From Aquiflexum balticum DSM 16537 (GTDB lineage Bacteria > Bacteroidota > Bacteroidia > Cytophagales > Cyclobacteriaceae): a stretch of DNA of 64,000 nt. Made by a program: the position numbers and the translations under genes. Under the pieces are notes generated by a model. It searched no databases. It saw only the letters and a program-made list of their open reading frames with translations, and was not told the DNA's origin. This document shows, one piece after another, positions 26,387-36,004 of the stretch. The DNA lies in assembly GCF_900176595.1 (NCBI RefSeq), contig NZ_LT838813.1:248001-312000 (forward strand). Direction: 5' to 3'. Numbering within the stretch: the first letter of the stretch is position 1; each line of letters begins with the position of its first letter.

Positions 26387-27202
26387 TTATAAATACCAAA
26401 AATCAAGTGGGTCCGGAATCTGAAACTGGTAACCTGTTGACTGGATTTTTTGGGAAGAAATCTGCTTCCACTGACTTTTGCCAACCGGTGCATAATCTGT
26501 AGGAGGCGGAAATCCGAGATCAATAGCATTTTTTTCGTAAACCAGTTTCCGATTGGGATGATTTGGCGCTACTCCATTGAAAATTTCATTCCAAAGATTA
26601 TTTTCTATTACCCAAGATGATATGCCCACAGCGTCATCCCTGTGGATATAATTGACTGGACTGTCCCCAACTACATTTGATTTACCTGAAAAATATTTAC
26701 CCGGAATTCTATCCACACCTAGTAGCCCCCCAAACCTAATAATGGTCAAATCATAGTTCCTGTCATGAAGAAGGATGTTTTCAGCCTGAAAAAGAGAAGT
26801 ATTACCTGTATTTTCTTTATTCAATAAAAAACCTTCATCCAATTCCCTATTTAAGTCAGGATAAACGGAAGTAGAACTGATATAAATTATTTTTTTGACC
26901 CCTGCCTGTACGGCCATGGACTTGATGAACTTGATCTGTTCAGGATGAAAACTTTCCGGCATTGTTCTGCTTCTTGGAGGAATATTTACAAACAATATAT
27001 CCGATTCAAATAATTTCAAAAAGGCTCTTCCTTCGGGGTGCGGCAATAATTTCAGCATAAAGGTTGAAATTCCTTTGGAATTCAATTCATTTGTTTTTTC
27101 TTGACTTGTGGTACTTCCTTTCACTTCAAAACCTTTATCCTTGAGTGAAATCGCAAGTGGCAGTCCAAGCCAACCTAACCCTATAATTGAAACAGATGTC
27201 AT
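26387..27202 (-). CDS. NAD(P)-binding SDR-like protein (YeeZ-type)
   Basis: 271 residues with an N-terminal Rossmann motif VSIIGLGWLGLPLAISLKDKG, VNIPPRSRTMPESFHPEQ, and the extended-SDR region KKIIYISSTSVYPDLNREL (Ser/Thr before a Tyr) followed by LTIIRFGGLLG and YIHRDDAVG. This matches the YeeZ/atypical SDR epimerase-like group. Substrate unknown. It faces the sugar dehydrogenase gene. Confidence 0.85.
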   Translation of the reverse strand: MTSVSIIGLGWLGLPLAISLKDKGFEVKGSTTSQEKTNELNSKGISTFMLKLLPHPEGRAFLKLFESDILFVNIPPRSRTMPESFHPEQIKFIKSMAVQAGVKKIIYISSTSVYPDLNRELDEGFLLNKENTGNTSLFQAENILLHDRNYDLTIIRFGGLLGVDRIPGKYFSGKSNVVGDSPVNYIHRDDAVGISSWVIENNLWNEIFNGVAPNHPNRKLVYEKNAIDLGFPPPTDYAPVGKSQWKQISSQKIQSTGYQFQIPDPLDFWYL

Positions 27203-27269
27203 AAAAAGGATGATATATTTTTAAATAATTGGTAAATTCAATGGTCAACAAATATATAACTAATAAGAT

Positions 27270-27734
27270 ATGGATTTTGTCTTGATAGGCTATGGGATTA
27301 ATATTAAAAAAAATTCGGTTTTTTGGGCCTTAGGGTTAGTTGTTTCAGTTTCTTTGCTTTCCTGCGGCCAAAAAGAAAAAAATCCTTTGCTGGGAAATTG
27401 GTATGCTTTTGAGCAGGATTCCACTTATTATGAACTGTATGTCAATGATACCCTTATTGTACTGAACAATGACAATATCGGCCCTATAGGTTATGATTAC
27501 ATGATCAAAGAGAATATGCTTTATATTAGCAATGATGCGGGAATGGAAAGAATTTGGAAAATGAATGAAATTTCAGACAACTATTTTATCATTGAGGACA
27601 GGTTGGAATCCATCAAATATTACCGGCTGGATCTGCCTATTGATTTTTTCTTAAGTATTCAAGACTCAGTAAGCTACGCCGAATTCAAAATGGGATTTGG
27701 TTCTAGGTTTGAAGATAATACTGTTATCCAATAA
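27270..27734 (+). CDS. Hypothetical lipoprotein
   Basis: 154 residues. A hydrophobic leader (FWALGLVVSVSLLSCGQKEK) ends in a lipobox LLSC at residues 29-32, which is late for the ATG at 27270; a later start is possible. The mature part begins NPLLGNWYAFEQDSTYYELYV, a lipocalin-like opening seen in many Bacteroidota lipoproteins. No function can be assigned. Confidence 0.7.
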   Translation: MDFVLIGYGINIKKNSVFWALGLVVSVSLLSCGQKEKNPLLGNWYAFEQDSTYYELYVNDTLIVLNNDNIGPIGYDYMIKENMLYISNDAGMERIWKMNEISDNYFIIEDRLESIKYYRLDLPIDFFLSIQDSVSYAEFKMGFGSRFEDNTVIQ

Positions 27735-27769
27735 TGAAAAAATCTCCTTTAAGGGAGATTTTTTCATTA
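27732..27769. terminator. Shared bidirectional terminator containing both stop codons
   Basis: AATGAAAAAATCTCC (27733-27747) pairs with the complementary GGGAGATTTTTTCATT arm (27753-27768) across a 5-base loop. The plus-strand TAA (27732-27734) and the minus-strand stop (27767-27769) both lie in the stem ends. Confidence 0.85.
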
Positions 27770-28405
27770 TTTTTCATTTTTGGGCATAGTCCCCAAAATA
27801 TAATCCCATAATGGAGAACTCACCCCAAATGCAACATCCGGATTTTTGTAATGGTGAATGGCATGGTTGACCCAAAGGACCTTCAGGAAATTTTTTGGTG
27901 GCTGATACGCATGAACTATATAATGTACCCCAAGGTAGGCTGAGTATCCTATCAAAAATCCCGGAAGAAAATACAAAACATAAGCACCCATGATTAACTT
28001 AAATACCAAATAAAACACCAAAGAATAAAATGCGCTTACAAAAGGCGGCATAGCCAGTCTGTCTTTATCTTTTGGATAGTCATGGTGAACTCCGTGGACT
28101 GAGTATTGCAGTTTATCTTTGGTAGGCGTATCCCTTTCCATGTGGAAGAAATATTTATGCATCATATATTCCACAAATGTAAAAGAAATGATCCCTATAA
28201 AAAGCACCAGTAAACCCGTAGCAAATTTGATCTCCGTGGTCGTAACACCATAAAAAAGTGAAACACTTGAAATAGTAAAAAACATCGTAATCGGAACCAT
28301 TATATGGGTTCTGGAAAATCTTTCAAGGATTGGGTTATCAAACATCTTTGCCGAACCATAATTATCGGGCTTATCCAATCTTCCGATTTTTTTCAATGTT
28401 GCCAT
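27767..28405 (-). CDS. Sterol desaturase / fatty acid hydroxylase family protein
   Basis: 212-residue membrane di-metal oxygenase. Histidine boxes are MMHKYFFHMERD, YSVHGVHHDYPKDKDRL, HYIVHAYQPPKN and NHAIHHYKNPDVAFGVSSPLWD, the pattern of fatty acid 2-hydroxylases. About four membrane segments. It may hydroxylate sphingolipid or sulfonolipid acyl chains, common in Cytophagales, but this is inference. Confidence 0.88.
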   Translation of the reverse strand: MATLKKIGRLDKPDNYGSAKMFDNPILERFSRTHIMVPITMFFTISSVSLFYGVTTTEIKFATGLLVLFIGIISFTFVEYMMHKYFFHMERDTPTKDKLQYSVHGVHHDYPKDKDRLAMPPFVSAFYSLVFYLVFKLIMGAYVLYFLPGFLIGYSAYLGVHYIVHAYQPPKNFLKVLWVNHAIHHYKNPDVAFGVSSPLWDYILGTMPKNEK

Positions 28406-28542
28406 TTTTTTAACTTTTTTTTGGTCTTCAAATCCAAACTGAAAATAATTTTAGGACCCTCAACTTCAACTCTGCAAATTTATAACTTATGATCTAATTA
28501 TGCGATTTTTATCATGAATTAAAAAAATGATAAAAATCATAA

Positions 28543-29682
28543 TCAGACTGCAAACTGTCTTGATTTTTCAATTGTCTGATGATAAACATTTTCGTACAAA
28601 GGCAAAATGTTAGATATATCGAATTTTTTTGCCCTTTCCAGGGCTCTTTTTTTAAATCCGGGAAGATTTCTGTCATCCAATATTTCCAAAGCCTTTTTTG
28701 TCATTTCTTTCACATCGCCGATTTCACAGGTGAAACCCGTCTCACCATCAATATTCAATTCGGGAATCCCGCCGGCATTGGAACTTAATACCGGAACCTC
28801 ACATGCCATTGCTTCCAATGCTGCAAGACCAAAACTTTCCTTTTCCGATGGCATCAAAAATAAATCCGCCACTGAAAGTACCTCCTCTACTGCCTCAAGC
28901 TTTCCAAGAAACCTGATATCGTCACATGTACCCAATTCTCTGCAAAGCCGTTCCATTTTATCTCTTTCCGGTCCATCACCGACCAAAAGGAGTTTGGCAG
29001 GAATCTGCTTCCTCACTTCATAGAATACCCTAATGACGTCCTCTACCCTTTTTACTTTTCTGAAATTGGAGGTATGTACAAGAAGTTTTTCTCCATGCGG
29101 ACAAATTGCCAATTTGAAATGCTCTTTCTTTTGTTTTTTGAACCTTTCAAGGTCAATGAAATTGGGAATAACAACAATCTCCTTTTTGATATCAAAATGT
29201 TCGAAAGTGGCTTTCTTCAAGTCTTCCGATACAGCAGTGACGGTATCGGAATGATTTATACTGAATGTTACCACAGGTTCATAACTCGGATCTTTTCCGA
29301 CCAAAGTAATATCGGTACCATGTAAGGTGGTCACCACAGGAATATAAATTCCTCTTTCCTTCAAAATCTGCTTTGCCATGTAGGCCGCAGAGGCATGAGG
29401 TATGGCATAGTGAACATGCAAGAGGTCAAGGTTTTCGTAAATGACAACATTTACCATTTTACTGGCTAGTGCCAATTCATACGGGGCATGATCAAATAAG
29501 GGATAACTTTTAATATCCACTTCATGGTAAAAAAGATTCTGATTGAAAAAGTCAAGCCGGGTCGGCTGACTATAAGTGATAAAATGAATCTGATGCCCTT
29601 CTTTAGCCAGGGCCTTACCCAACTCTGTAGCAACGACACCACTTCCTCCAAAGGTCGGGTAACAAACAATCCCAATTTTCAT
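28543..29682 (-). CDS. bshA: N-acetyl-alpha-D-glucosaminyl L-malate synthase
   Basis: GT4 glycosyltransferase for the first step of bacillithiol synthesis, joining UDP-GlcNAc and L-malate. The 379 residues begin MKIGIVCYPTFGGSGVVATELGKALAKEGH, the characteristic BshA start. TTLHGTDITLVG, LLVHTSNFRKVKRVEDVI and a C-terminal PSEKESFGLAALEAMACEVPV follow. Presence implies bacillithiol as low-molecular-weight thiol, which links to the cysteine supply from the sulfate operon. Confidence 0.93.
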   Translation of the reverse strand: MKIGIVCYPTFGGSGVVATELGKALAKEGHQIHFITYSQPTRLDFFNQNLFYHEVDIKSYPLFDHAPYELALASKMVNVVIYENLDLLHVHYAIPHASAAYMAKQILKERGIYIPVVTTLHGTDITLVGKDPSYEPVVTFSINHSDTVTAVSEDLKKATFEHFDIKKEIVVIPNFIDLERFKKQKKEHFKLAICPHGEKLLVHTSNFRKVKRVEDVIRVFYEVRKQIPAKLLLVGDGPERDKMERLCRELGTCDDIRFLGKLEAVEEVLSVADLFLMPSEKESFGLAALEAMACEVPVLSSNAGGIPELNIDGETGFTCEIGDVKEMTKKALEILDDRNLPGFKKRALERAKKFDISNILPLYENVYHQTIEKSRQFAV

Positions 29683-29748
29683 GAATACACCATTTAAAAT
29701 ATATCAACAAAACAATAAACACAGCTTCGACCTGATTTTGTTCATTCT

Positions 29749-32700
29749 CTATTCCATTAAATTCCAAAATCCTTTTTGTTGTACATTACTTCTCATTGCT
29801 TGGTAAATAATATCGTGGATTTCGGGCCTTACAGCATCTTTGAGCAAGGTATTGTTATTGGCATCAGGGTGAACCCTGTTGGAGAGAAAAACAAAGATCA
29901 AATCATTGTCCGGATCTGCCCATACACAGGTACCTGTAAAACCTGTATGTCCAAAAGTGCTTTTGGGTGCCAAAACCCCTGCGCTCCCACCTTTCCCTTT
30001 TTCGGGTTCAGGTTTATCCCAACCCCAACCTCTTCTGCTTTGAGTCGATTGTCTTTTGGTAAATTCATTTACGGTGTCTTCATCAAATATATTCACATCG
30101 GCATATTTCCCACCGTTGAGCATCATTTGCATCATCACTGCCAAATCATTGGCTTTCCCGAATAAACCGGCGTGTCCCGCGACTCCGCCATACATCGCAG
30201 CGCCGGGATCATGAACATATCCTTGGATAAGCCGTTTTCTGAATGTAATATCATCTTCTGTCGGAGCCACCAATTCTTTGGAATACTTTTTAAGCGGATT
30301 AAATGCCATAGTATGTAAGCCCAAGGGTGCATAAAGGTTTTGGTCCAAAAATTCATCCAAGGGCTGGTTGGTCATTGTCTCTACCAAAGCCTGCATCAGA
30401 TACATGGTAAGATCGGAATAGACATAGCTGTATTTCCTTCGTCCCGGTTCAGGTTTTCTGAGATCTGAATTTACCGTCCAAATCCATAAACTATCTCTCA
30501 ATGAATTTAGAGCAAACATATCGTTGGAGACTGGTAAAGAATATCCTGGTTCTGCCTTTGGTCTATAAAATTCACTTTTCCAATTACCTGCTTCCACGGT
30601 TTTGGCATAATGCGGAATAAATGCTACCAGACCGGCCTCATGGGCCAGAATATCCTTCAAAATCAAATCCCCTTTGTTCGTATTTCTTAATTCGGGGATA
30701 TATCTTCCAATAGGCTTATCCATATCAATCACCCCACGGCTTGCCAAAAACATAACTGCCTGAGTAGTGGCCAGCACTTTTGTGATCGAAGCCAAATCGT
30801 AGACCGTTTCTGTAGTCACTTCTTTGGATTTACTATAATCATAGTGTCCATAGGCTTTTTCAAAAACTATCTGCCCATTTTTTGCCACTAAAACGACTCC
30901 TCCCGGAAAAGCTCTCTTTCTAATACTGATTTCCATCACAGTATCTATCCGGGCCAAAATTTTACTGTCCATGCCCTGACTTTCCGGAATACTGTAGGAA
31001 AGTCTCCCCATTCCCGGTAAATAACCACCTGCCCCTGCCCTAATGCTCAGGTTAAGGGAAACCGGCAAAATCCCATGTGCATCCCTTGCCCCAAAAATAA
31101 CTTCAGGAACAATTCTTTGAGTAAACGTATTGTTTTCATAAGCCAAAATATTATAAGGCAATTCGGGTACATACTTGGATGCATAAGCATTGCCAAAAGT
31201 CACCAAAACAACGTTTTTCTCTTCTCCCAATTTTTTGAGAAAATTAAAATCTGTCATGGTCACCCCGAAACTACGAGAGGGACTGTTAGAAATTCCCATA
31301 ACTCCTATGATAACCGTATCAAAATCTTTGAGCTTTTTTTGGATGTTTTCAAGACTTCCGGCATCCGCCCCTTTTCCTATCTGGAAATGTTCAAATTTTG
31401 CATATTTATCCAGTTTTTTCTGAAATTCCTGACCATTACCTCCTATGGTCAAGGAAGCCAGCTTCTTAAGGTCCAATTGTCTTATGGGAAGAAAATCATC
31501 TTTATTGGCAGTTACTGTGATTGCTTTGGCATATAATTTTTCAGTCAATAGCTCTGCCGATGGAGAATTGAGCCTTTTTACCAGGTTATTGGTTTCAATT
31601 TTTTCTACCCTGCCCAACCCTGCCCAATATTTGGCTCTGAGAATTTTCCTTATTCTTTCATCTACCTCTTCCTGAGATATTTTCCCTTCGGCAATGGCCT
31701 GAAGAATCAAAGATTTTGCTTTTGGCACATCCTGGGAAAAAACCAAAACATCATTCCCGGCCAAAAGGGCTGCCAACTCCACTTCCCCAGGCTTTATAAA
31801 TCCACTGACACCTTTCATATTCAGGGCATCCGTAAACACAAGTCCATCGAAGTTCATCTGCCTTTTGAGCAGATCGCTGACTACATATTTGGAAAGTGAG
31901 GTGGCCTTGTTTCTTTCACTGTCCAGGCTTGGAATATGCAAATGAGCCACCATCACACTCATCAGGTCATTGTCAATCAACTCTCTGTAGGGATAGAGAT
32001 CAATATCCTTGATCCTGGTCTCAGAATGCCGGATAACCGGCAAAGTATAATGGGAATCAGACTCCGTATCCCCATGACCCGGAAAATGCTTTGCATTCGC
32101 AATCACACCATGGTCCTGAAGACCTTTCATATATGCGACGGATTTTCTTGCCACCAACCTCTTTTCTTCCCCAAAAGCCCTATAACCTATGACAGGATTG
32201 TTGGGATTGGAATTAACATCTACAACAGGGGCAAAATTAATATGCATACCCAACTCCTTAAACTGGAAGGCGATTTCCTTTCCCATTTCATAAATGAGAT
32301 CATCATCAGGCAAAGCCCCCAACGTCATAGCTTTTGGAAAAGTAATCACCGAGTCCAATCGCATGCTTACACCCCACTCCGCATCCATGGCTATGAATAG
32401 CGGAACTTTACTTATGGTCTGGAAATAATTGGTCAGATTAGCCTGCCTTACAGGACCACCTTGAAAAAAAATCAAGCCTCCGATATTGTGCTCTGTAATC
32501 AAGCGGGCAAGGTCATTTTTATGCCTTTCATCTTTATTGGAATATGCCGCTACCATAAATAGCTGCCCCAAGCGGTCCTCAAAACTTTGATTTTCAAAAA
32601 CACTGTCCACCCAGGCCATCTGCAGGTTTTCGTCCAAAGACAAAAATGGATCTTTTCCCATATCCAGGTCTTTTTCGCCTGAAATTTCCAAACCCATCAC

Positions 32701-32760
32701 AGCATCTGACTGAAAAAAAATAAAAACCGCAACCAGAATACTCCAAACTTTTACGCGCAT
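29749..32760 (-). CDS. Fusion: GH3 beta-N-acetylhexosaminidase plus beta-lactamase-like serine hydrolase
   Basis: 1003 residues with signal peptide. Residues about 50-400 form a NagZ-type GH3 domain (QLFMVAAYSN, VIANAKHFPGHGDTESDSHY, VFTDALNMKGVSGF). A GH3 C-terminal-like domain follows to about 590. Residues about 600-1000 form a class C beta-lactamase/DD-peptidase-like domain with SITK (SxxK) in VYDLASITKVLATTQAVMF, YSD in YSYVYSDLTMYLMQ, and HTG in TFGHTGFTGTCVW. The fusion is widespread in Bacteroidota and probably acts on peptidoglycan fragments. Length matches those fusions. Confidence 0.93.
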   Translation of the reverse strand: MRVKVWSILVAVFIFFQSDAVMGLEISGEKDLDMGKDPFLSLDENLQMAWVDSVFENQSFEDRLGQLFMVAAYSNKDERHKNDLARLITEHNIGGLIFFQGGPVRQANLTNYFQTISKVPLFIAMDAEWGVSMRLDSVITFPKAMTLGALPDDDLIYEMGKEIAFQFKELGMHINFAPVVDVNSNPNNPVIGYRAFGEEKRLVARKSVAYMKGLQDHGVIANAKHFPGHGDTESDSHYTLPVIRHSETRIKDIDLYPYRELIDNDLMSVMVAHLHIPSLDSERNKATSLSKYVVSDLLKRQMNFDGLVFTDALNMKGVSGFIKPGEVELAALLAGNDVLVFSQDVPKAKSLILQAIAEGKISQEEVDERIRKILRAKYWAGLGRVEKIETNNLVKRLNSPSAELLTEKLYAKAITVTANKDDFLPIRQLDLKKLASLTIGGNGQEFQKKLDKYAKFEHFQIGKGADAGSLENIQKKLKDFDTVIIGVMGISNSPSRSFGVTMTDFNFLKKLGEEKNVVLVTFGNAYASKYVPELPYNILAYENNTFTQRIVPEVIFGARDAHGILPVSLNLSIRAGAGGYLPGMGRLSYSIPESQGMDSKILARIDTVMEISIRKRAFPGGVVLVAKNGQIVFEKAYGHYDYSKSKEVTTETVYDLASITKVLATTQAVMFLASRGVIDMDKPIGRYIPELRNTNKGDLILKDILAHEAGLVAFIPHYAKTVEAGNWKSEFYRPKAEPGYSLPVSNDMFALNSLRDSLWIWTVNSDLRKPEPGRRKYSYVYSDLTMYLMQALVETMTNQPLDEFLDQNLYAPLGLHTMAFNPLKKYSKELVAPTEDDITFRKRLIQGYVHDPGAAMYGGVAGHAGLFGKANDLAVMMQMMLNGGKYADVNIFDEDTVNEFTKRQSTQSRRGWGWDKPEPEKGKGGSAGVLAPKSTFGHTGFTGTCVWADPDNDLIFVFLSNRVHPDANNNTLLKDAVRPEIHDIIYQAMRSNVQQKGFWNLME

Positions 32761-32924
32761 GCCTCTGTTTAATTTTTATTGCTTGAATTTTAAAATAACT
32801 TTGTATCAATATACATTGAATTGTACAAACTTACACGTAAAATTCAAGGCCTGATATCAATTTTTGATTTTCGGGAAAAGAATTTGAATTGTGCAGTACA
32901 TATCCATTTGAATAAAACCCCAAA

Positions 32925-33335
32925 ATGAAATTCCCTTCAATTTTCAGAACAGCCAAACCCATGCGGTTTGATATCCAGCCCAGATATTATGATCCGGTAA
33001 AAGAAGAAATTGCACAACGGACCGCAAAAATCAAAAGAGAGCTTCAAGCAGATGGGAAAATCCCATTGGAAAATGAAGATAGTGAAGTTTTGAACCGTGA
33101 TTATGGGTCCTCTATCCGGGGAGCATTTACCCAAGGCGGGCCAATTAAAGGTAGATCTTCTTCCGTGGTAAGCAGTACTGGAATCATCAGATTGGTGATT
33201 TTCATGGTGTTGTTAGGGGCTTTCTTTGGATATGTTTATATAGGTCCTGAAGCTCTGTATACCATGTTGTTTATTTTTATGGGCGGTGCATTGGTTTATT
33301 TATTTTTCAGATTAAAAGGAAAAAGCCGCAGATGA
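32925..33335 (+). CDS. Small membrane protein upstream of mutL
   Basis: 136 residues. The N-terminal half is charged (RFDIQPRYYDPVKEEIAQRTAKIKREL), and two membrane helices follow near the C-terminus (IIRLVIFMVLLGAFFGYVYIG and LYTMLFIFMGGALVYLFF). The stop overlaps the mutL ATG (ATGA), giving tight coupling. It recurs in this position in Cytophagales as far as I recall; function unknown. Confidence 0.8.
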   Translation: MKFPSIFRTAKPMRFDIQPRYYDPVKEEIAQRTAKIKRELQADGKIPLENEDSEVLNRDYGSSIRGAFTQGGPIKGRSSSVVSSTGIIRLVIFMVLLGAFFGYVYIGPEALYTMLFIFMGGALVYLFFRLKGKSRR

Positions 33336-35203
33336 ATGACATTATCCAACTTCTTCCTGATGCCATTGCCAATCAGATCGCTGCGGGGGAAGTAGTACAA
33401 AGGCCTGCTTCGGCGTTGAAAGAATTGATGGAAAATGCGGTGGATGCCGGTGCAAGCATGGTCAATGTACTGGTAAAAGAAGCTGGAAAAAATCTTATTC
33501 AAGTCATAGACAATGGTAAAGGCATGTCTATGACTGATGCACGGATGAGCTTTGAAAGGCATGCCACTTCCAAAATCAGAACTTCAGAAGATCTGTTTGC
33601 CATTCGGACATTTGGCTTCCGTGGCGAAGCACTGGCTTCTATTGCAGCTGTTTCCCAGGTAGAAATGAAAACCAGACGACAAGGTGAGGAACTGGGAACA
33701 ATGCTTCAGATTGAAGGTTCGGAGGTAAAAAAACAAGAACCCATTGCTACACAAAATGGCACTTCCATATCTGTAAAAAACCTGTTTTTCAATGTCCCTG
33801 CAAGAAGAAATTTTCTGAAATCAAATTCAGTAGAAATGAAACACCTCGTGGAAGAATTTCAGCGGGTTGCACTTTCTTATCCTGAAATCGGGTTCAGATT
33901 TATGCAGCATGACATGGAACTTTTTAATCTTCCTCCAGGAAAACTCAGCCAAAGAATTGTAGGTATTTTTGGGAAATCATACCAAAATCATTTGGTTACT
34001 TGCGTTGAGGAAACTCCCCACCTAAATATCAGGGGTTATATCGGAAAACCTGAATCTGCCAAAAAATCGCGTGGGGACCAATTCTTTTTTGTCAATAACA
34101 GATACATTAAAAACAACTACCTCCACCATGCTGTTGTCAATTCCTATGAAGGGTTGATAGCTTCTGATATGCACCCTTTTTATGTGCTTTTCTTGGATAT
34201 TGAACCCAGCCATATTGACATCAATGTACATCCTACCAAAACCGAGATCAAGTTTGATGATGAAAGGACAGTCTATGGAGTAGTAAGGTCCGCCATCAAG
34301 CAGGCGCTTGGTGCTCACAATGTGGTCCCCACTTTGAATTTTGGTCTCGATGTCAATTTCAACGAAACATGGGAAAAGGACAAAGTCCAATCCGAAAAAG
34401 TGAGTCTGGAAAATGCGTTTAAACCTGATACCATCGGCCCGGACAACCAATACAAGACTTTTCAAAGTCCGGCATTCAAAAAACAGTCCGTTTCGGGATG
34501 GGAAAAACTTTTCGAAAGTGGGGAAAACCTGAACGTCACGCAAGAAACCAAATCCCATGAGATAGAGGATCAAGATGAAGTTCTCACTTTCCCTTCTAAG
34601 GCAAATGAGGACGTGTCCAAGTTGAATGAAGGCAGAAAATCAGGGGCAACATTCCAGGTGGAAAACAATTATATTGTTGCGCAGATGTCCTCAGGATTGC
34701 TGATTATCGACCAGCAGGCCGCACATGAAAGAATTCTTTACGAGAAATATTCAAAACAACTGACAAAAGCTGCAGGCGCTTCCCAGCAATGTCTCTTCCC
34801 ACAGCATATTCAACTGGGACAGGCGGATTTTGCACTGGTAATGGATATAATGGACGAACTCAAAAGTTTGGGGTTTGTCATTGAAGAGTTTGGAAAAAGC
34901 ACCATATTGATACAAGGTGTTCCCGCTGATATCTATGTGACCAATGAAAAAAGGCTATTTGAAGGACTGATAGATCAGTTCAAACATTTCAAATCCGAAC
35001 TTTCTTTGGATAACAGGGAAAATCTGGCACGTTCCTTGGCCAGAAGATCTTCCATCAAGAAAGGAAATGTGTTGGCTGCTTCTGAAATGGAAACGATCGT
35101 CGGGCAGCTTTTTGCCTGTCAAAATCCGAATTATGGACTTTCAGGGAACAAAACCTTCATCAAACTGGATTTACCTAAAATACACAGCTTTTTTACTAAA
35201 TAA
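33332..35203 (+). CDS. mutL: DNA mismatch repair protein MutL
   Basis: 623 residues. GHKL ATPase motifs: LKELMENAVDAGAS, IDNGKGM, TFGFRGEALASIAAVS. The C-terminal domain holds DQQAAHERILYEKY, the endonuclease motif DQHA-X2-E-X4-E with Gln in place of His, so nicking activity is likely (metal ligands otherwise kept). It ends ...YGLSGNKTFIKL. Coupled to the small membrane protein before it and to the rhomboid gene 3 bp after it. Confidence 0.96.
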   Translation: MNDIIQLLPDAIANQIAAGEVVQRPASALKELMENAVDAGASMVNVLVKEAGKNLIQVIDNGKGMSMTDARMSFERHATSKIRTSEDLFAIRTFGFRGEALASIAAVSQVEMKTRRQGEELGTMLQIEGSEVKKQEPIATQNGTSISVKNLFFNVPARRNFLKSNSVEMKHLVEEFQRVALSYPEIGFRFMQHDMELFNLPPGKLSQRIVGIFGKSYQNHLVTCVEETPHLNIRGYIGKPESAKKSRGDQFFFVNNRYIKNNYLHHAVVNSYEGLIASDMHPFYVLFLDIEPSHIDINVHPTKTEIKFDDERTVYGVVRSAIKQALGAHNVVPTLNFGLDVNFNETWEKDKVQSEKVSLENAFKPDTIGPDNQYKTFQSPAFKKQSVSGWEKLFESGENLNVTQETKSHEIEDQDEVLTFPSKANEDVSKLNEGRKSGATFQVENNYIVAQMSSGLLIIDQQAAHERILYEKYSKQLTKAAGASQQCLFPQHIQLGQADFALVMDIMDELKSLGFVIEEFGKSTILIQGVPADIYVTNEKRLFEGLIDQFKHFKSELSLDNRENLARSLARRSSIKKGNVLAASEMETIVGQLFACQNPNYGLSGNKTFIKLDLPKIHSFFTK

Positions 35204-35206
35204 AAT

Positions 35207-35998
35207 ATGTTCAGAAATCTAACACCTGTAGTTAAAAATCTTTTGCTCATCACAGTAGGCGTTTATGTGATCACTGCCTTCCTGATGCCTCAGTTGAAGT
35301 CAATATTCGCGCTGTACTATGTGAACAGCAGTAGGTTTCTGCCTTTCCAGTTTCTGACCTACATGTTCATGCATGCTGATTTCTGGCATTTGTTCAGCAA
35401 TATGTTCGGACTTTTTATTTTTGGGCCTTTATTGGAAGAATTCCTTGGGCCAAAAAAGATCCTGATACTTTGGATGGTCTGCGGGGTGGGTTCCGGGTTA
35501 TTGTATTCGGGATATACTTCTTTCAAAATGCACCAACTTGACAATAAAATAAGTGCATTCTATGAAAATCCCAGTCCGGAACTCTTCAGTGATTTTGTAA
35601 AGGACAACAAACACTTTTTCAAATCAGGGGTTTATGACTTTATTGATGCTTACAGTAGGAATCCTTCAGACAGTGGGTTGATTCAGCGGGCAAAAGAAAA
35701 TTTAAATGGCATCAGAGATATTCAGGTGAATATTCCAATGGTAGGTGCTTCAGGTGCTTTGTTCGGAGTCCTGATAGCTTTTGGAATGCTGTTTCCCAAT
35801 ACCCAACTGTTTTTATTATTTCCTCCTATGCCTGTGAAAGCCAAATATTTGGTCTTATTTTACGGTCTTTATACCTTGTATGCGATTTTAAACAATAACC
35901 CGGGGGACAATGTGGCACATTTTGCCCACTTAAGCGGTTTGGTAATAGGTGCAGGTCTCGTGTATTATTGGAAAAAAAGCAGAAAAAACTTTTATTGA
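35207..35998 (+). CDS. Rhomboid intramembrane serine protease (first of two)
   Basis: 263 residues, six predicted helices. Features: FMHADFWHLFSNMFGLFIFG (HxxxN), catalytic serine in VGASGALFGVLIAFG (GxSG), and catalytic histidine in NVAHFAHLSGLVIG. A soluble insert of about 70 residues (roughly 110-180) lies between helices before the serine, longer than usual. It follows mutL closely and precedes a second rhomboid. Confidence 0.93.
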   Translation: MFRNLTPVVKNLLLITVGVYVITAFLMPQLKSIFALYYVNSSRFLPFQFLTYMFMHADFWHLFSNMFGLFIFGPLLEEFLGPKKILILWMVCGVGSGLLYSGYTSFKMHQLDNKISAFYENPSPELFSDFVKDNKHFFKSGVYDFIDAYSRNPSDSGLIQRAKENLNGIRDIQVNIPMVGASGALFGVLIAFGMLFPNTQLFLLFPPMPVKAKYLVLFYGLYTLYAILNNNPGDNVAHFAHLSGLVIGAGLVYYWKKSRKNFY

Positions 35999-36004
35999 TT
36001 GATT

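Noticed and set aside
32796-32803. TAACTTTG, a full TAnnTTTG match ahead of the mutL block
   Set aside because: 122 bp before the small membrane protein start and without a visible -33 box; kept as a weak possibility only.
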